This document shows, one piece after another, positions 17,083 to 24,305 of a stretch of 26,348 bases of DNA (position 1 is its first letter; the number at the start of each line of letters is the position of its first letter). The notes under the pieces are model-generated. The model made no database searches and was not told the origin of the DNA. It worked only from the letters and a program-made list of their open reading frames with translations. The DNA is from W1P20-047 sp051878795. GTDB lineage: Bacteria > Actinomycetota > Coriobacteriia > Coriobacteriales > Eggerthellaceae. The translations under genes and the position numbers were made by a program. The DNA is taken from contig JBJEKU010000014.1 in assembly GCA_051878795.1 (NCBI GenBank), forward strand, positions 1 through 26,348. The letters are read 5' to 3'.

Positions 17083-17772
17083 ATGTTCGACCAGGTGAAG
17101 ATCTCCCCGTCCATCCTCTCTTCGGATTTCATGAACCTGGAATCCGAAATCCGCGACATCGAACAAGGTGGCGCCGATTGGGTGCATGTCGACGTCATGG
17201 ACGGTCACTTCGTTCCCAATCTGACCATCGGCGTGCCTATCGCTGCACAGATCAAGGCCATCACTTCCTTGCCTGTCGATGTGCACCTGATGATCAGCAA
17301 CCCTCTCGTGCAGCTTCCCTGGTATCTGGAAGGCAAGCCTGACGTGGTCACCGTGCACTGGGAAGCCCTCGATATCGAAGCCGGCGAGGCCGAAACCGCG
17401 TCCCGCATGATTCGCGAAGCGGGCGCCAAGGCGGCTATCGCGCTTAAACCCGACACTCCCGTCGAAGTGCTGCGCAACACCATGCACCTGTGGGACATGG
17501 TGCTGGTCATGAGCGTGTTCCCCGGCTTTTCCGGGCAGTCCTACATTCCCGAAAGCGCCGGCCGCGTTGCGCAGACCGCAGAAATCGCCCGCCAGGAAGG
17601 TGCGAGCCCCCTCATCCAGGTCGATGGCGGCATCGGTATCGAGACCGCGCCTCTTGTCTGCTGCGAAGGCGCAGACGTTCTGGTGTGCGGCAATGCCGTA
17701 TTCAAGGCTGAAAGCAGGGCGGATGCCATCAGGGCGGTTCGCGAGGCGGCAAGCGCCCCTCGGGCGGAATAG
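17083..17772 (+). CDS. rpe: ribulose-phosphate 3-epimerase
   Basis: Rpe interconverts ribulose 5-phosphate and xylulose 5-phosphate in the pentose phosphate pathway. The 229-residue TIM barrel shows Ser10, metal and catalytic residues His35, Asp37 and His68, the VHVDVMDGHFVPN signature, the phosphate-binding VFPGFSGQ loop, and catalytic Asp181 in QVDGGIG. An AAAGG is placed suitably before the ATG. It is followed by a hairpin terminator, so it may be the last gene of its transcript or a short unit of its own. Confidence 0.97.
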   Translation: MFDQVKISPSILSSDFMNLESEIRDIEQGGADWVHVDVMDGHFVPNLTIGVPIAAQIKAITSLPVDVHLMISNPLVQLPWYLEGKPDVVTVHWEALDIEAGEAETASRMIREAGAKAAIALKPDTPVEVLRNTMHLWDMVLVMSVFPGFSGQSYIPESAGRVAQTAEIARQEGASPLIQVDGGIGIETAPLVCCEGADVLVCGNAVFKAESRADAIRAVREAASAPRAE

Positions 17773-17787
17773 CGATCCAAACCATCT

Positions 17788-17815
17788 GCCGCATGCGAGC
17801 CATGCGGCTTCTTGC
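17788..17815 (+). terminator. intrinsic terminator after rpe
   Basis: A perfect 8-base inverted repeat, GCCGCATG (17788-17795) and CATGCGGC (17801-17808), flanks a 5-base loop, followed by the moderately T-rich TTCTTGCGTT. The T-tract is imperfect, so termination may be partial. Confidence 0.65.
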
Positions 17816-17829
17816 GTTAAGGGTGAGAG

Positions 17830-19038
17830 ATGACTTCTGATAAGACCGTATACCTCGATTGGGCTGCAACCACTCCGTTGTGCGAAGAAGCGGCATCTGC
17901 CATGGCCCCTTTCCTGTGCGGTGGTGCCGCCAATCTGGAATTCGGCGGCAACGCCAACTCGCTGCATAGCGTAGGCCGCAGGGCCTTTTCGGCAATGGAG
18001 CGGGCCAGGGAAGATCTTTCCCGTTGCATCGGCTGTCGTCCCGATGAGCTGTTTTTCACGGGCGGCGCTACCGAGGCGGATAATACCGCCCTATTCGGCA
18101 TCGTATCCGCGATAAAGCGCAAGAAGGCGCTCGCTGGCGATGCGGCTTTCGTACCCCATATCATCACCACCTCGATCGAGCATGAGGCGGTGCTCGCTCC
18201 GGCGCACCTGCTCGAGCGTATGGGCGTGCAGTTGACCGTGCTCAAGCCCGATCGAGCCGGCTTCGTGAGTGCACGCCAGGTGGAAGAGGCTATCAGGCCC
18301 AACACCGTGCTCGCCTCGGTCATGCTGGCGAACAACGAAGTGGGTTCGGTGCAGCCCTTAGGGGAAATCATAGAGGTTGCCCACCAGCAGGGCGTGCTCG
18401 TGCATACCGACGCCGTCCAGGCGCTGGGCAAGATACCAATCGATTTGCATTCCCTGGGTGTCGATGCCGCAAGCTTTTCTGCCCATAAGATCTGCGGTCC
18501 GAAGGGCATCGGCGCGCTGTGCCTTGCGAAAGGGACCCCGTGCGACCCCTTCATGTTGGGTGGCGGCCAGGAATTGGGCTTCCGCAGCGGTACGCAGAAT
18601 GTGGCCGGCATGGTGGGCTTTGCCGCTGCGGCGCAGAAGATGTGCGCGCCGGATGCCCTGCAGTCCGAGGCGATGCGCCTGGGTTCCTTGCGTGATTCGC
18701 TATATGAACGCCTGACTGGGATAAAAGGCGTGCGCAAGAGCGTTCCCTGCGAAGCGGGCAGCGCTCGCTATTTGCCCAATATCGCCAACTTCGTCGTCGA
18801 GGGCGTTGAAAGCGAGACCATGATCCTGCGCCTCGATCGCAGGGGCGTCATGGTATCCGGCGGTTCGGCGTGCAGTTCTAAGGACCTGTCTCCCAATAGG
18901 ATCCTTACCGAACTGGGCTTCGATAAAGATAGCGCCCTGTGCAGCCTGCGCGTTTCGATGGGCCCCCTTACCACCGAAGAGGATATACGCGAATTCGAAG
19001 GGCATTTCAAGGAAATGGTGGAGTGGGCGCGCTCTTAG
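17830..19038 (+). CDS. cysteine desulfurase (NifS/IscS family)
   Basis: This PLP enzyme releases sulfur from cysteine for iron-sulfur clusters or tRNA thiolation. The 402-residue product has the N-terminal YLDWAATTP, TGGATEADN, the SIEHEA histidine, HTDAVQALGK, PLP lysine Lys220 (SAHKICGPKG), and the sulfur-acceptor Cys348 in the group I loop SGGSACSS. Extra cysteines, including a CIGC pair at 66-69, are not usual in the family. No scaffold (iscU/sufU) or thiouridylase (mnmA) gene is adjacent, so its acceptor is unknown. It begins 22 bases after the rpe terminator hairpin; no promoter is obvious. Confidence 0.93.
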   Translation: MTSDKTVYLDWAATTPLCEEAASAMAPFLCGGAANLEFGGNANSLHSVGRRAFSAMERAREDLSRCIGCRPDELFFTGGATEADNTALFGIVSAIKRKKALAGDAAFVPHIITTSIEHEAVLAPAHLLERMGVQLTVLKPDRAGFVSARQVEEAIRPNTVLASVMLANNEVGSVQPLGEIIEVAHQQGVLVHTDAVQALGKIPIDLHSLGVDAASFSAHKICGPKGIGALCLAKGTPCDPFMLGGGQELGFRSGTQNVAGMVGFAAAAQKMCAPDALQSEAMRLGSLRDSLYERLTGIKGVRKSVPCEAGSARYLPNIANFVVEGVESETMILRLDRRGVMVSGGSACSSKDLSPNRILTELGFDKDSALCSLRVSMGPLTTEEDIREFEGHFKEMVEWARS

Positions 19039-19080
19039 ATGCTGCCCTGTTATCGCCGTTGACTGGCAGAAAGGTGCTCG

Positions 19081-19890
19081 ATGGATCTGATCAACACGCA
19101 TAGCCATACCACCTATTGCGGGCATGCGGTCAATACCATGGAAGACATGGTGGAGGCCGCCAGTGCGAAGGGTATAAGCCTGTATGCCGTGACCGAGCAT
19201 TATCCCTTGCTTCCGCCCTTCGATACTTGGGGCTATGTGAGCATGCCCTATCACAAGCTCGACGATTACGTCGCCGAAGTGGAAAGGCTGCGGCAAAAGC
19301 ATCCGGAAATGGCCATCCTCACCGGCGTCGAAGTGGACTGGCTGGGCGATCTGGAAAACAGGCCGCTTCAGGAAGAAGATTGGTCCCGCTTCGATATCGT
19401 GCTTGGTTCGGTCCATTACGTGGACGGCTGGGCGTTCGACGATCCGTCGCTCAAGAAGACCTGGGAGCACATGGGTGTGGATGATTGCTGGAAGCGCTAT
19501 TTCGAAGTGTGGTGCGAGGCGGTTTCTTCCGATGCGCCTTTCACGGTCATGTCCCATCCCGATTTGATCAAGAAATTCGACTACTGGCCTTCCTTCGACC
19601 TGCTGCCGCTGTATAAGCAGGCTGCTGAAGCCGCAGCAAGCTCGGGAAGGCTGATCGAGGTGAACACCTCGGGCAAATACTATGCATGCGGACAGTACTT
19701 CCCTGCACCCGATCTGCTGAGGGAATTCTGCAAAGCCGGCGTTCCCTGCACGGTTGGCACCGACTGCCATCAGGTCGGCCACGTCGATAGGGACATCAGG
19801 GAAGCGTATGAATATATGTACGAAGCGGGTTATCGATACGTCACCGTGCCCCAACTGGGCGGAGGAGTGCGCCAGATACCCATCGAATAG
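19081..19890 (+). CDS. PHP-domain phosphatase, histidinol-phosphatase (HisJ/HisK)-like
   Basis: PHP proteins are trinuclear-metal phosphoesterases; the closest recognisable type is the histidinol-phosphate phosphatase of histidine synthesis. The 269-residue product has metal ligands His7 and His9 (NTHSHT), His15, Glu39/His40 (VTEHY), Glu84, His112 (GSVHY), His159 (MSHPD), and Asp228/His230 (GTDCH). No other histidine genes are nearby, so the substrate is not proven and another phosphoester is possible. A GAAAGG lies before the ATG, 42 bases after the desulfurase gene. The stop (19888-19890) overlaps the AGGAGG of the next gene. Confidence 0.85.
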   Translation: MDLINTHSHTTYCGHAVNTMEDMVEAASAKGISLYAVTEHYPLLPPFDTWGYVSMPYHKLDDYVAEVERLRQKHPEMAILTGVEVDWLGDLENRPLQEEDWSRFDIVLGSVHYVDGWAFDDPSLKKTWEHMGVDDCWKRYFEVWCEAVSSDAPFTVMSHPDLIKKFDYWPSFDLLPLYKQAAEAAASSGRLIEVNTSGKYYACGQYFPAPDLLREFCKAGVPCTVGTDCHQVGHVDRDIREAYEYMYEAGYRYVTVPQLGGGVRQIPIE

Positions 19891-19900
19891 GAGGTATGTC

Positions 19901-20797
19901 ATGAGCGAAGTCGAAACCGGAAATGCTGCCATTACCCAGGTGAAGAAGGACGTCGTTTCCCGTATGGCGTCTGAATGGCCCTCGTGGTCGGTTGGCGCCT
20001 TGGAAGCCGCGTTGCTCGACCGGTTCCCGGCGGCAGATGCTGAATCCTGGGATAGGACCGGTCTGCTTGCCGGCGACCCTCTGCAGGAAGTGACCGGTGT
20101 TGCCGTTGCGCTTGACCCCACGGTCAAGGCGGTGCGTGCTGCGAAGGCACACGGGGCCAACGTGCTTGTCACCCATCACCCTGCATTCCTGGAGCCCCCT
20201 GCATCTTTCATGCCCCTTGAATGCGGTGCCTATGGTCCCGGATCGGTGATTTGGGAGGCCATCAGCTCCGGTGTCGCGCTGATGAATTTCCACACCACGC
20301 TTGATGTGAGTACCGAAGCGGCATACATGCTGCCGGGGTTCCTCGGCCTCGATCTGGTATCCATCCTCGATCCTGTGACCGAAGACGGGCGCGGTTATGG
20401 CCAGGTATGCCGCATTCGCAGGGAAGATGAGCCCATGACTCTGCGCAACCTTGCGGCGCGTTGCCTTTCCGTCTTCGGAAGGCCCGGCCGCATCTGGGGT
20501 GCGCCCGAAAAGCGCATCGATACCGTGGTCACTTGTACGGGGTCGGCGGGCAGCTTGATCGATGCTTGCGCTGCCCAAGGAATCGACTGCATCATCTGCG
20601 GCGAGAGCAGGTACCATAACGTGCTTGCAGCAACCGAGGCCGGCCTTGCAGTGATCGAGCTGGGGCATGACGTTTCGGAACTGCCGCTGTGCGCTATCCT
20701 TGCCCAGGCGATCGTGTCGATGGGCTACCCTGAAGGCGACGTCACTATCCTTGACCAGGGCTTCAACTGGTTCACTCCCGAAGCCGTTCGAAAGTAG
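19901..20797 (+). CDS. Nif3-like dinuclear metal centre protein (DUF34/NIF3 family)
   Basis: This is a widely conserved family, often labelled 'GTP cyclohydrolase I type 2' from limited evidence; the true role is unsettled. The 298-residue product carries the dinuclear metal ligands His92/His93 (THHPAFL), His131/Asp135 (NFHTTLD), and His256/Glu260 (LGHDVSE). An N-terminal lead of about 30 residues precedes the domain. AGGAGG at 19889-19894, six bases before ATG 19901, fixes the start; the open frame upstream is a shadow of the PHP gene. It is followed after five bases by the zinc-ribbon gene, a pairing seen across actinobacteria. Confidence 0.92.
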   Translation: MSEVETGNAAITQVKKDVVSRMASEWPSWSVGALEAALLDRFPAADAESWDRTGLLAGDPLQEVTGVAVALDPTVKAVRAAKAHGANVLVTHHPAFLEPPASFMPLECGAYGPGSVIWEAISSGVALMNFHTTLDVSTEAAYMLPGFLGLDLVSILDPVTEDGRGYGQVCRIRREDEPMTLRNLAARCLSVFGRPGRIWGAPEKRIDTVVTCTGSAGSLIDACAAQGIDCIICGESRYHNVLAATEAGLAVIELGHDVSELPLCAILAQAIVSMGYPEGDVTILDQGFNWFTPEAVRK

Positions 20798-20802
20798 GAC
20801 GC

Positions 20803-21522
20803 ATGAAAGCAAGCGAAGAGGAAATCCAGGTCCTCCAGAAAATCCAGGAATTGGATCGCACCATATTCAGGTCGCATAAGGCGCTGAAGAACCTGCCCCA
20901 GCCTGCCGAAGCGCAGCGCGTGCATGATCGCCTGGCAGAAGTGAGCGCGAAGCTGGAAAAGGTCGAGGCCATGCTGGCCAAGAAGCGCCGTGATTTCGGC
21001 TGCCTCGAACGCGAATACGACCAGCTGCACGAACGCATCGGGAAGGTCCAGGCGAAGATCGATTCCGCGCAAGGCGACTACCGAAGCGTGCAGACCTGGA
21101 CTCGCGACATGGAGATCATGGGAGAGCGTTCGAAGGTGCTCGACGATAAGATGTCTGCTTTGCTGGAAAGCATCGAGCAGGTCGATGCGGTCCGTGCGCA
21201 GGCCGCTGCAGGAGTCGATCAGCTGAAGGCCCACGAACGCAGGCTCTACGATGAATTCAACGAGCAGGGAAATGCGCTCAAGGCCGAGATAGCCAAATGC
21301 CAGGAAGCGGTGAAGATGCTCGCCAAGCATGTCTCTCCGGAATTGATGAAACGCTACATCGATACCGTTGCGAAATGCGGTGGGGTGGGATTGGCCAAGC
21401 TTTCCGGCGGGTGCTGCGATGCGTGCAGGAACCGCATTCCGGAAAACCGGCTTCCCCAGATACGCGAGAATGCCCCCGTTGCGCAATGCCCTTCGTGCGG
21501 AAGGATGCTTATCGTCGAATGA
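20803..21522 (+). CDS. coiled-coil protein with C4 zinc ribbon (DUF164/CdsZ-like)
   Basis: The 239-residue product is almost entirely helical coiled coil (about 5-185), ending in a four-cysteine zinc ribbon: Cys205 and Cys208 (CDAC), Cys229 and Cys232 (CPSC). It matches the DUF164/zf-RING_7 family, whose function is poorly known. The preceding Nif3-family gene is its usual partner, and the two are probably co-translated (five-base gap, AGGA just before the ATG). A strong terminator follows at 21563. Confidence 0.9.
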   Translation: MKASEEEIQVLQKIQELDRTIFRSHKALKNLPQPAEAQRVHDRLAEVSAKLEKVEAMLAKKRRDFGCLEREYDQLHERIGKVQAKIDSAQGDYRSVQTWTRDMEIMGERSKVLDDKMSALLESIEQVDAVRAQAAAGVDQLKAHERRLYDEFNEQGNALKAEIAKCQEAVKMLAKHVSPELMKRYIDTVAKCGGVGLAKLSGGCCDACRNRIPENRLPQIRENAPVAQCPSCGRMLIVE

Positions 21523-21562
21523 GTCGATGACGATCCAGCGGATCGTTCAGGTCCGATTTCGT

Positions 21563-21603
21563 GTGCGGGGGTTGCTGCAATTGCGGCTCCCGCACTTTTC
21601 TTT
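21563..21603 (+). terminator. intrinsic terminator after the zinc-ribbon gene
   Basis: GTGCGGG (21563-21569) pairs with CCCGCAC (21589-21595), and the stem continues inward to 13 pairs with some G-U pairs, closing a seven-base loop. TTTTCTTT follows. It ends the desulfurase-to-zinc-ribbon unit, and its T-tract overlaps the azlC promoter. Confidence 0.85.
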
Positions 21604-21628
21604 ACTCGTATCCATCCTTCGATATAAT
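21601..21628 (+). promoter_or_regulatory. azlC promoter, probably leaderless
   Basis: TTTACT (21601-21606; four of six match) and a perfect TATAAT (21623-21628) are separated by 16 bases. A start site about seven bases downstream falls at 21635-21636, on the ATG of azlC, and no Shine-Dalgarno sequence is present. Confidence 0.75.
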
Positions 21629-21635
21629 GTGCCCT

Positions 21636-22316
21636 ATGTCTAAATCAGAAACCATCAAAACAGCCTTCAAAGCAGCATTCCCCGTCATGGTGGGGTATAT
21701 CGCAATCGGATTGCCCTGCGGCATCATGGAAAGCCAGATCGGGATGAATTGGCTCATGGCCTTCGTCATGAGCATGACCTTCTATTCAGGTGCCGGCCAG
21801 TTCATGATTCCCAATATGTGGCTCGCCGGAAACCCCCTCGCTTCGATTATCGCGAGTGTTTCCTTCGTCAATACCAGGCAGATGCTCTACAGCGCCGCCT
21901 TCTCCCCATATTTCGAGAAGGTGAGCAAGCGCCTGGCGTTCCTGTTCAGCGCCACGGTGACCGACGAGAGTTTCGGCGTCAACATGATGCAGTATCAGAG
22001 CGGCCAGTGGAGCGCTTGGCAGGCCACTTTCGTCAACCTGTTCTCCATGACCAGTTGGGGAGTCTGCAATGCGCTCGGCGTCCTGATCGGCGATGCGCTG
22101 GCCATCCCCACGGCCATTGCCGCATTCTCCATGACCTCCATCTTCATCTGCCTCGTGCTCGACCAGAAGATGACCAGCCTCAACATCTTCGTCATCATCG
22201 TGAGCGCGCTCGGCGTATGCTTCTTCAAGCTCATCGGTTTGGCGGGTCCTGCAATCCTGCTCGGCGCCCTGTTGGGTGTTGCTGCCGGCATGGTGTTCAG
22301 GAAGGTGGTTGCATAA
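21636..22316 (+). CDS. azlC: AzlC family branched-chain amino acid exporter, large subunit
   Basis: AzlC and AzlD together form a membrane exporter of branched-chain amino acids and analogues (AzlCD/YgaZH type). The 226-residue product has the family start FKAAFPVMVGYIAIGLPCGI, the motif FYSGAGQFM, SFVNTRQMLYSAAFSPYF, and several further hydrophobic segments. I set the start at ATG 21636 (MSKSE). The frame is open back to 21561, but the promoter -10 box at 21623-21628 lies in that part; ATG 21627 (MCPMSK) is a less likely alternative. The azlD ATG follows the stop with no gap. Confidence 0.9.
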   Translation: MSKSETIKTAFKAAFPVMVGYIAIGLPCGIMESQIGMNWLMAFVMSMTFYSGAGQFMIPNMWLAGNPLASIIASVSFVNTRQMLYSAAFSPYFEKVSKRLAFLFSATVTDESFGVNMMQYQSGQWSAWQATFVNLFSMTSWGVCNALGVLIGDALAIPTAIAAFSMTSIFICLVLDQKMTSLNIFVIIVSALGVCFFKLIGLAGPAILLGALLGVAAGMVFRKVVA

Positions 22317-22646
22317 ATGACGCTCAATCAGTTCCTCATCGTGTATGTATGCTGCCTTATTTCCATGCTCATCTGCAGGTGTGCACCCATGATGCTCATG
22401 AAGGGCAGGGATCTCCCCGAAAACGTGACTGCTGCCCTGAATCTGATCCCGCCGGCCGCTTTTGCCGCGCTGGTTGCAAACGATCTGTTCAAGCCCGATA
22501 TGTTCGATGGGGGAATCACCCAGGGTATTGTTCCCCTGCTTGCGGCTTTGGTGGTTGTAGTCGTCGCACGCAAGACGCATTCGCTTATCGCCTGCGCCAT
22601 CACCGGCGTCGTGGCATACGCTGCGTTGCTTTTCTTGCTGCAGTAG
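22317..22646 (+). CDS. azlD: AzlD family branched-chain amino acid exporter, small subunit
   Basis: This 109-residue hydrophobic protein has about four membrane segments, as expected for the small AzlD partner. The conserved region RCAPMMLMKGRDLPENVTAALNLIPPAAFAAL corresponds to the 'RxxPxxLL...LP..v...L.yvP.A.LaaL' pattern of the family. It starts immediately after the azlC TAA; AGGAAGG inside the end of azlC is the probable ribosome-binding site. No Lrp-type regulator is adjacent and no clear terminator follows. Confidence 0.9.
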   Translation: MTLNQFLIVYVCCLISMLICRCAPMMLMKGRDLPENVTAALNLIPPAAFAALVANDLFKPDMFDGGITQGIVPLLAALVVVVVARKTHSLIACAITGVVAYAALLFLLQ

Positions 22647-22689
22647 GGCCTTTTACCTGCATTTCTCCACAAGCCCACCATTGGCGTTT

Positions 22690-22699
22690 CAAGCGCTTG
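22690..22699 (+). promoter_or_regulatory. 10-base palindrome overlapping the rplS -35 box
   Basis: CAAGCGCTTG is a perfect palindrome whose last three bases (TTG) begin the rplS -35 hexamer. It could be an operator, but a 10-base palindrome can also occur by chance. Confidence 0.3.
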
Positions 22700-22725
22700 C
22701 ATAATGTATGGCAGGGCGGTATAAT
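22697..22725 (+). promoter_or_regulatory. rplS promoter
   Basis: TTGCAT (22697-22702), a 17-base spacer and a perfect TATAAT (22720-22725) form a good sigma-70-type promoter. The expected start near 22732 leaves a leader of about 60 bases before rplS. Confidence 0.78.
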
Positions 22726-22752
22726 TCCCAATCGCGTCCAATTAAGAATTCA

Positions 22753-22770
22753 ATCTTTATGATGAAAGAT
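22753..22770 (+). other. AT-rich hairpin in the rplS leader
   Basis: ATCTTT (22753-22758) and AAAGAT (22765-22770) form a perfect six-pair stem around ATGATG, in the untranslated leader 21 bases before the rplS ATG. It might contribute to control by L19, but the stem is weak. Confidence 0.3.
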
Positions 22771-22791
22771 AGTCAGAAGGAAGCAAGCAAA

Positions 22792-23136
22792 ATGGATATT
22801 ATTCGCGCTATTGAACAGCAGCAGATCAAGGAAGACATTCCTCAGTTCAACGTAGGTGACACCGTGAAGGTTCACTATCGCATTACCGAAGGCAATCGCG
22901 AGCGTATTCAGGTTTTCCAGGGCGACGTTATCCGCCGTCATGGCGCTTCTGCTCGTGAAACCTTCACCGTCCGCAAGATCAGCTTCTCCGTCGGTGTCGA
23001 GCGTACCTTCCCCGTACACTCTCCCAAGATCGACAAGATCGAGGTCGTACGCCGCGGTGCTGTTCGTCGTGCGAAGCTGTACTATCTCCGCGACAAGGTC
23101 GGTAAGGCTGCAAAGATCAAGGAAAAGGCATTCTAA
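22792..23136 (+). CDS. rplS: 50S ribosomal protein L19
   Basis: L19 lies at the 30S-50S interface of the ribosome. The 114-residue product has the standard length and motifs: FNVGDTVKVHYRITEGNRERIQVFQG, FTVRKISFSVGVERTFPVHSP and AKLYYLRDKVGKAAKIKE. The ATG at 22792 has AGGA ten bases upstream; the open frame back to 22708 includes the promoter and so is not coding. It is apparently a single-gene unit with its own promoter and terminator, apart from the rpsP-rimM-trmD cluster that accompanies it in many bacteria. Confidence 0.98.
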   Translation: MDIIRAIEQQQIKEDIPQFNVGDTVKVHYRITEGNRERIQVFQGDVIRRHGASARETFTVRKISFSVGVERTFPVHSPKIDKIEVVRRGAVRRAKLYYLRDKVGKAAKIKEKAF

Positions 23137-23156
23137 GCCATTCCACATGCTTGTTC

Positions 23157-23184
23157 AGGAGGCCCCTCGGGGCCTCCTTTGCTA
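23157..23184 (+). terminator. intrinsic terminator after rplS
   Basis: AGGAGGCCC (23157-23165) pairs perfectly with GGGCCTCCT (23170-23178) around the CTCG loop, followed by a short T-rich stretch. It is a strong GC-rich stem. Confidence 0.88.
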
Positions 23185-23207
23185 TTCGGATTCTGCGCGC
23201 GTATCTT
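23179..23207 (+). promoter_or_regulatory. possible rnhB promoter
   Basis: TTGCTA (23179-23184) and TATCTT (23202-23207), each four of six matches, are 17 bases apart. The -35 lies in the tail of the rplS terminator. This would give a leader of about 140 bases containing the hairpin at 23257-23272. Confidence 0.35.
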
Positions 23208-23256
23208 CGGCGGTATGAGCTGAAAGGTTTCTATTCGCGGTGTCCGATTCCCGCAA

Positions 23257-23272
23257 GGCCTGGTTGCAGGCC
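23257..23272 (+). other. second hairpin between rplS and rnhB
   Basis: GGCCTG and CAGGCC form a six-pair stem with a GTTG loop, followed by GTTATTTC. It may be a back-up terminator for rplS or a structure in the rnhB leader. Confidence 0.4.
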
Positions 23273-23356
23273 GTTATTTCTCCAAGGTTCAATTCGTGGT
23301 CGTTGCCCTGTCTACATGTAAGGAATTGCGGCATCGGGCAAAAGAAAGGCGAAGGC

Positions 23357-24142
23357 ATGGAAACTCCCCAAACAGCTGCGAGCGTAGCGGCGATGTTCAA
23401 GGCGGCGGATGCCCAAGAGTTCGCCGTGCTCGAGCGCAGCTTCGCCGCGGATACGCGCAGAACCGTGCAGAATGCCATCAAGGCGGCACGCAAACGGCTC
23501 GAGGCGGAAGCGCTGGAGATGCAGCGTGTGCGCGAGATGCTTGAATTCCAGGATTCGCTGGCAGAAGGTCGCGTACTTGTCGGGCTGGACGAGGTGGGGC
23601 GCGGTCCTTTGGCGGGGCCGCTGGCCGTGGGTGCTGTCGTTTTGCCTCAGGATGCGTTGATTCCAGGGCTCAATGATTCCAAGCAGCTTTCCGAAAAAAA
23701 GCGCGGCGAGCTTGCCGAGCAGATCAAGGCGCAGTCACGGGCTTGGTCCGTGCAATATGTCCAACCGGCTGATATCGACTCCCATGGCATGACTGCTTGC
23801 CTGAAGGCGGCATTCTCTGCTGCTGTTGCGGATATCGAAGCCCAGGGCGTCGTGCCCCAGGTGGTTCTGCTTGATGGCAATCCGCTTCGCTTCGACCCGC
23901 GTGAAGTCAATGTGGTGAAGGGCGATGCGAAATGCGCAAGCATCGCTGCTGCAAGCATCATCGCAAAGGTGGAGCGAGATGCCCTCATGGTACGCTATTC
24001 CGCCGAGTACCCGCAGTATGGCTTCGATTCGAATAAAGGCTATGGATCTGCCCAGCATCAGGAAGCGATCCGCCGGTTCGGTTTGACCCCCATCCATCGT
24101 GCCTCGTTCTGCCGGGCATTTACTCAGGAGTCCTTGTTCTAA
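23357..24142 (+). CDS. rnhB: ribonuclease HII
   Basis: RNase HII cuts RNA in RNA-DNA hybrids and single ribonucleotides misincorporated into DNA. The 261-residue product has the catalytic tetrad Asp78 and Glu79 (GLDEVGRGPLAGP), Asp173 (LLDGN) and Asp190 (KGDAKCASIAAASIIAK). The helical N-terminal extension of about 70 residues is like that of Bacillus RnhB. I chose ATG 23357, with AAAGG seven bases upstream (23345-23349); an open frame back to 23240 has no family support. The gene opens the rnhB-yraN-comM series. Confidence 0.96.
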   Translation: METPQTAASVAAMFKAADAQEFAVLERSFAADTRRTVQNAIKAARKRLEAEALEMQRVREMLEFQDSLAEGRVLVGLDEVGRGPLAGPLAVGAVVLPQDALIPGLNDSKQLSEKKRGELAEQIKAQSRAWSVQYVQPADIDSHGMTACLKAAFSAAVADIEAQGVVPQVVLLDGNPLRFDPREVNVVKGDAKCASIAAASIIAKVERDALMVRYSAEYPQYGFDSNKGYGSAQHQEAIRRFGLTPIHRASFCRAFTQESLF

Positions 24143-24246
24143 GCGGTATCTTCCCTTGTCGGATTTCCATCGATCGGGCATTGGCTTGCTGTTTCGAAGG
24201 ACGATTTTCCGAATCGGTGTCGGCAAGATCCCTGCATCCATCCATC

Positions 24247-24287
24247 GGGCCAGGTTCGTTCCGAAGCATTGACGGGGCCAGGTTCGT
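24247..24287 (+). repeat. two direct copies of a REP-like 13-base motif
   Basis: GGGCCAGGTTCGT occurs at 24247-24259 and again at 24275-24287, with a 28-base period. The second copy is embedded in GGGGCCAGGTTCGTCCCC, a GGGG...CCCC arrangement resembling the dispersed REP-type palindromes of GC-rich bacteria. Membership of a genome-wide family is inference. Confidence 0.5.
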
Positions 24288-24305
24288 CCCCGAACCTTGT
24301 TTCCC
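24280..24305 (+). terminator. possible terminator after rnhB, formed by the REP-like repeat
   Basis: AGGTTCG (24280-24286) pairs with CGAACCT (24291-24297) around TCCC, followed by TGTTTCCCC. The T-tract is short and the hairpin lies 138 bases after the rnhB stop, so it may be a repeat structure, not a true terminator. Confidence 0.4.

Noticed and set aside
22708..22791. N-terminal extension of L19
   Set aside because: It contains the rplS -10 box and exceeds the standard L19 length; the normal start has a ribosome-binding site.
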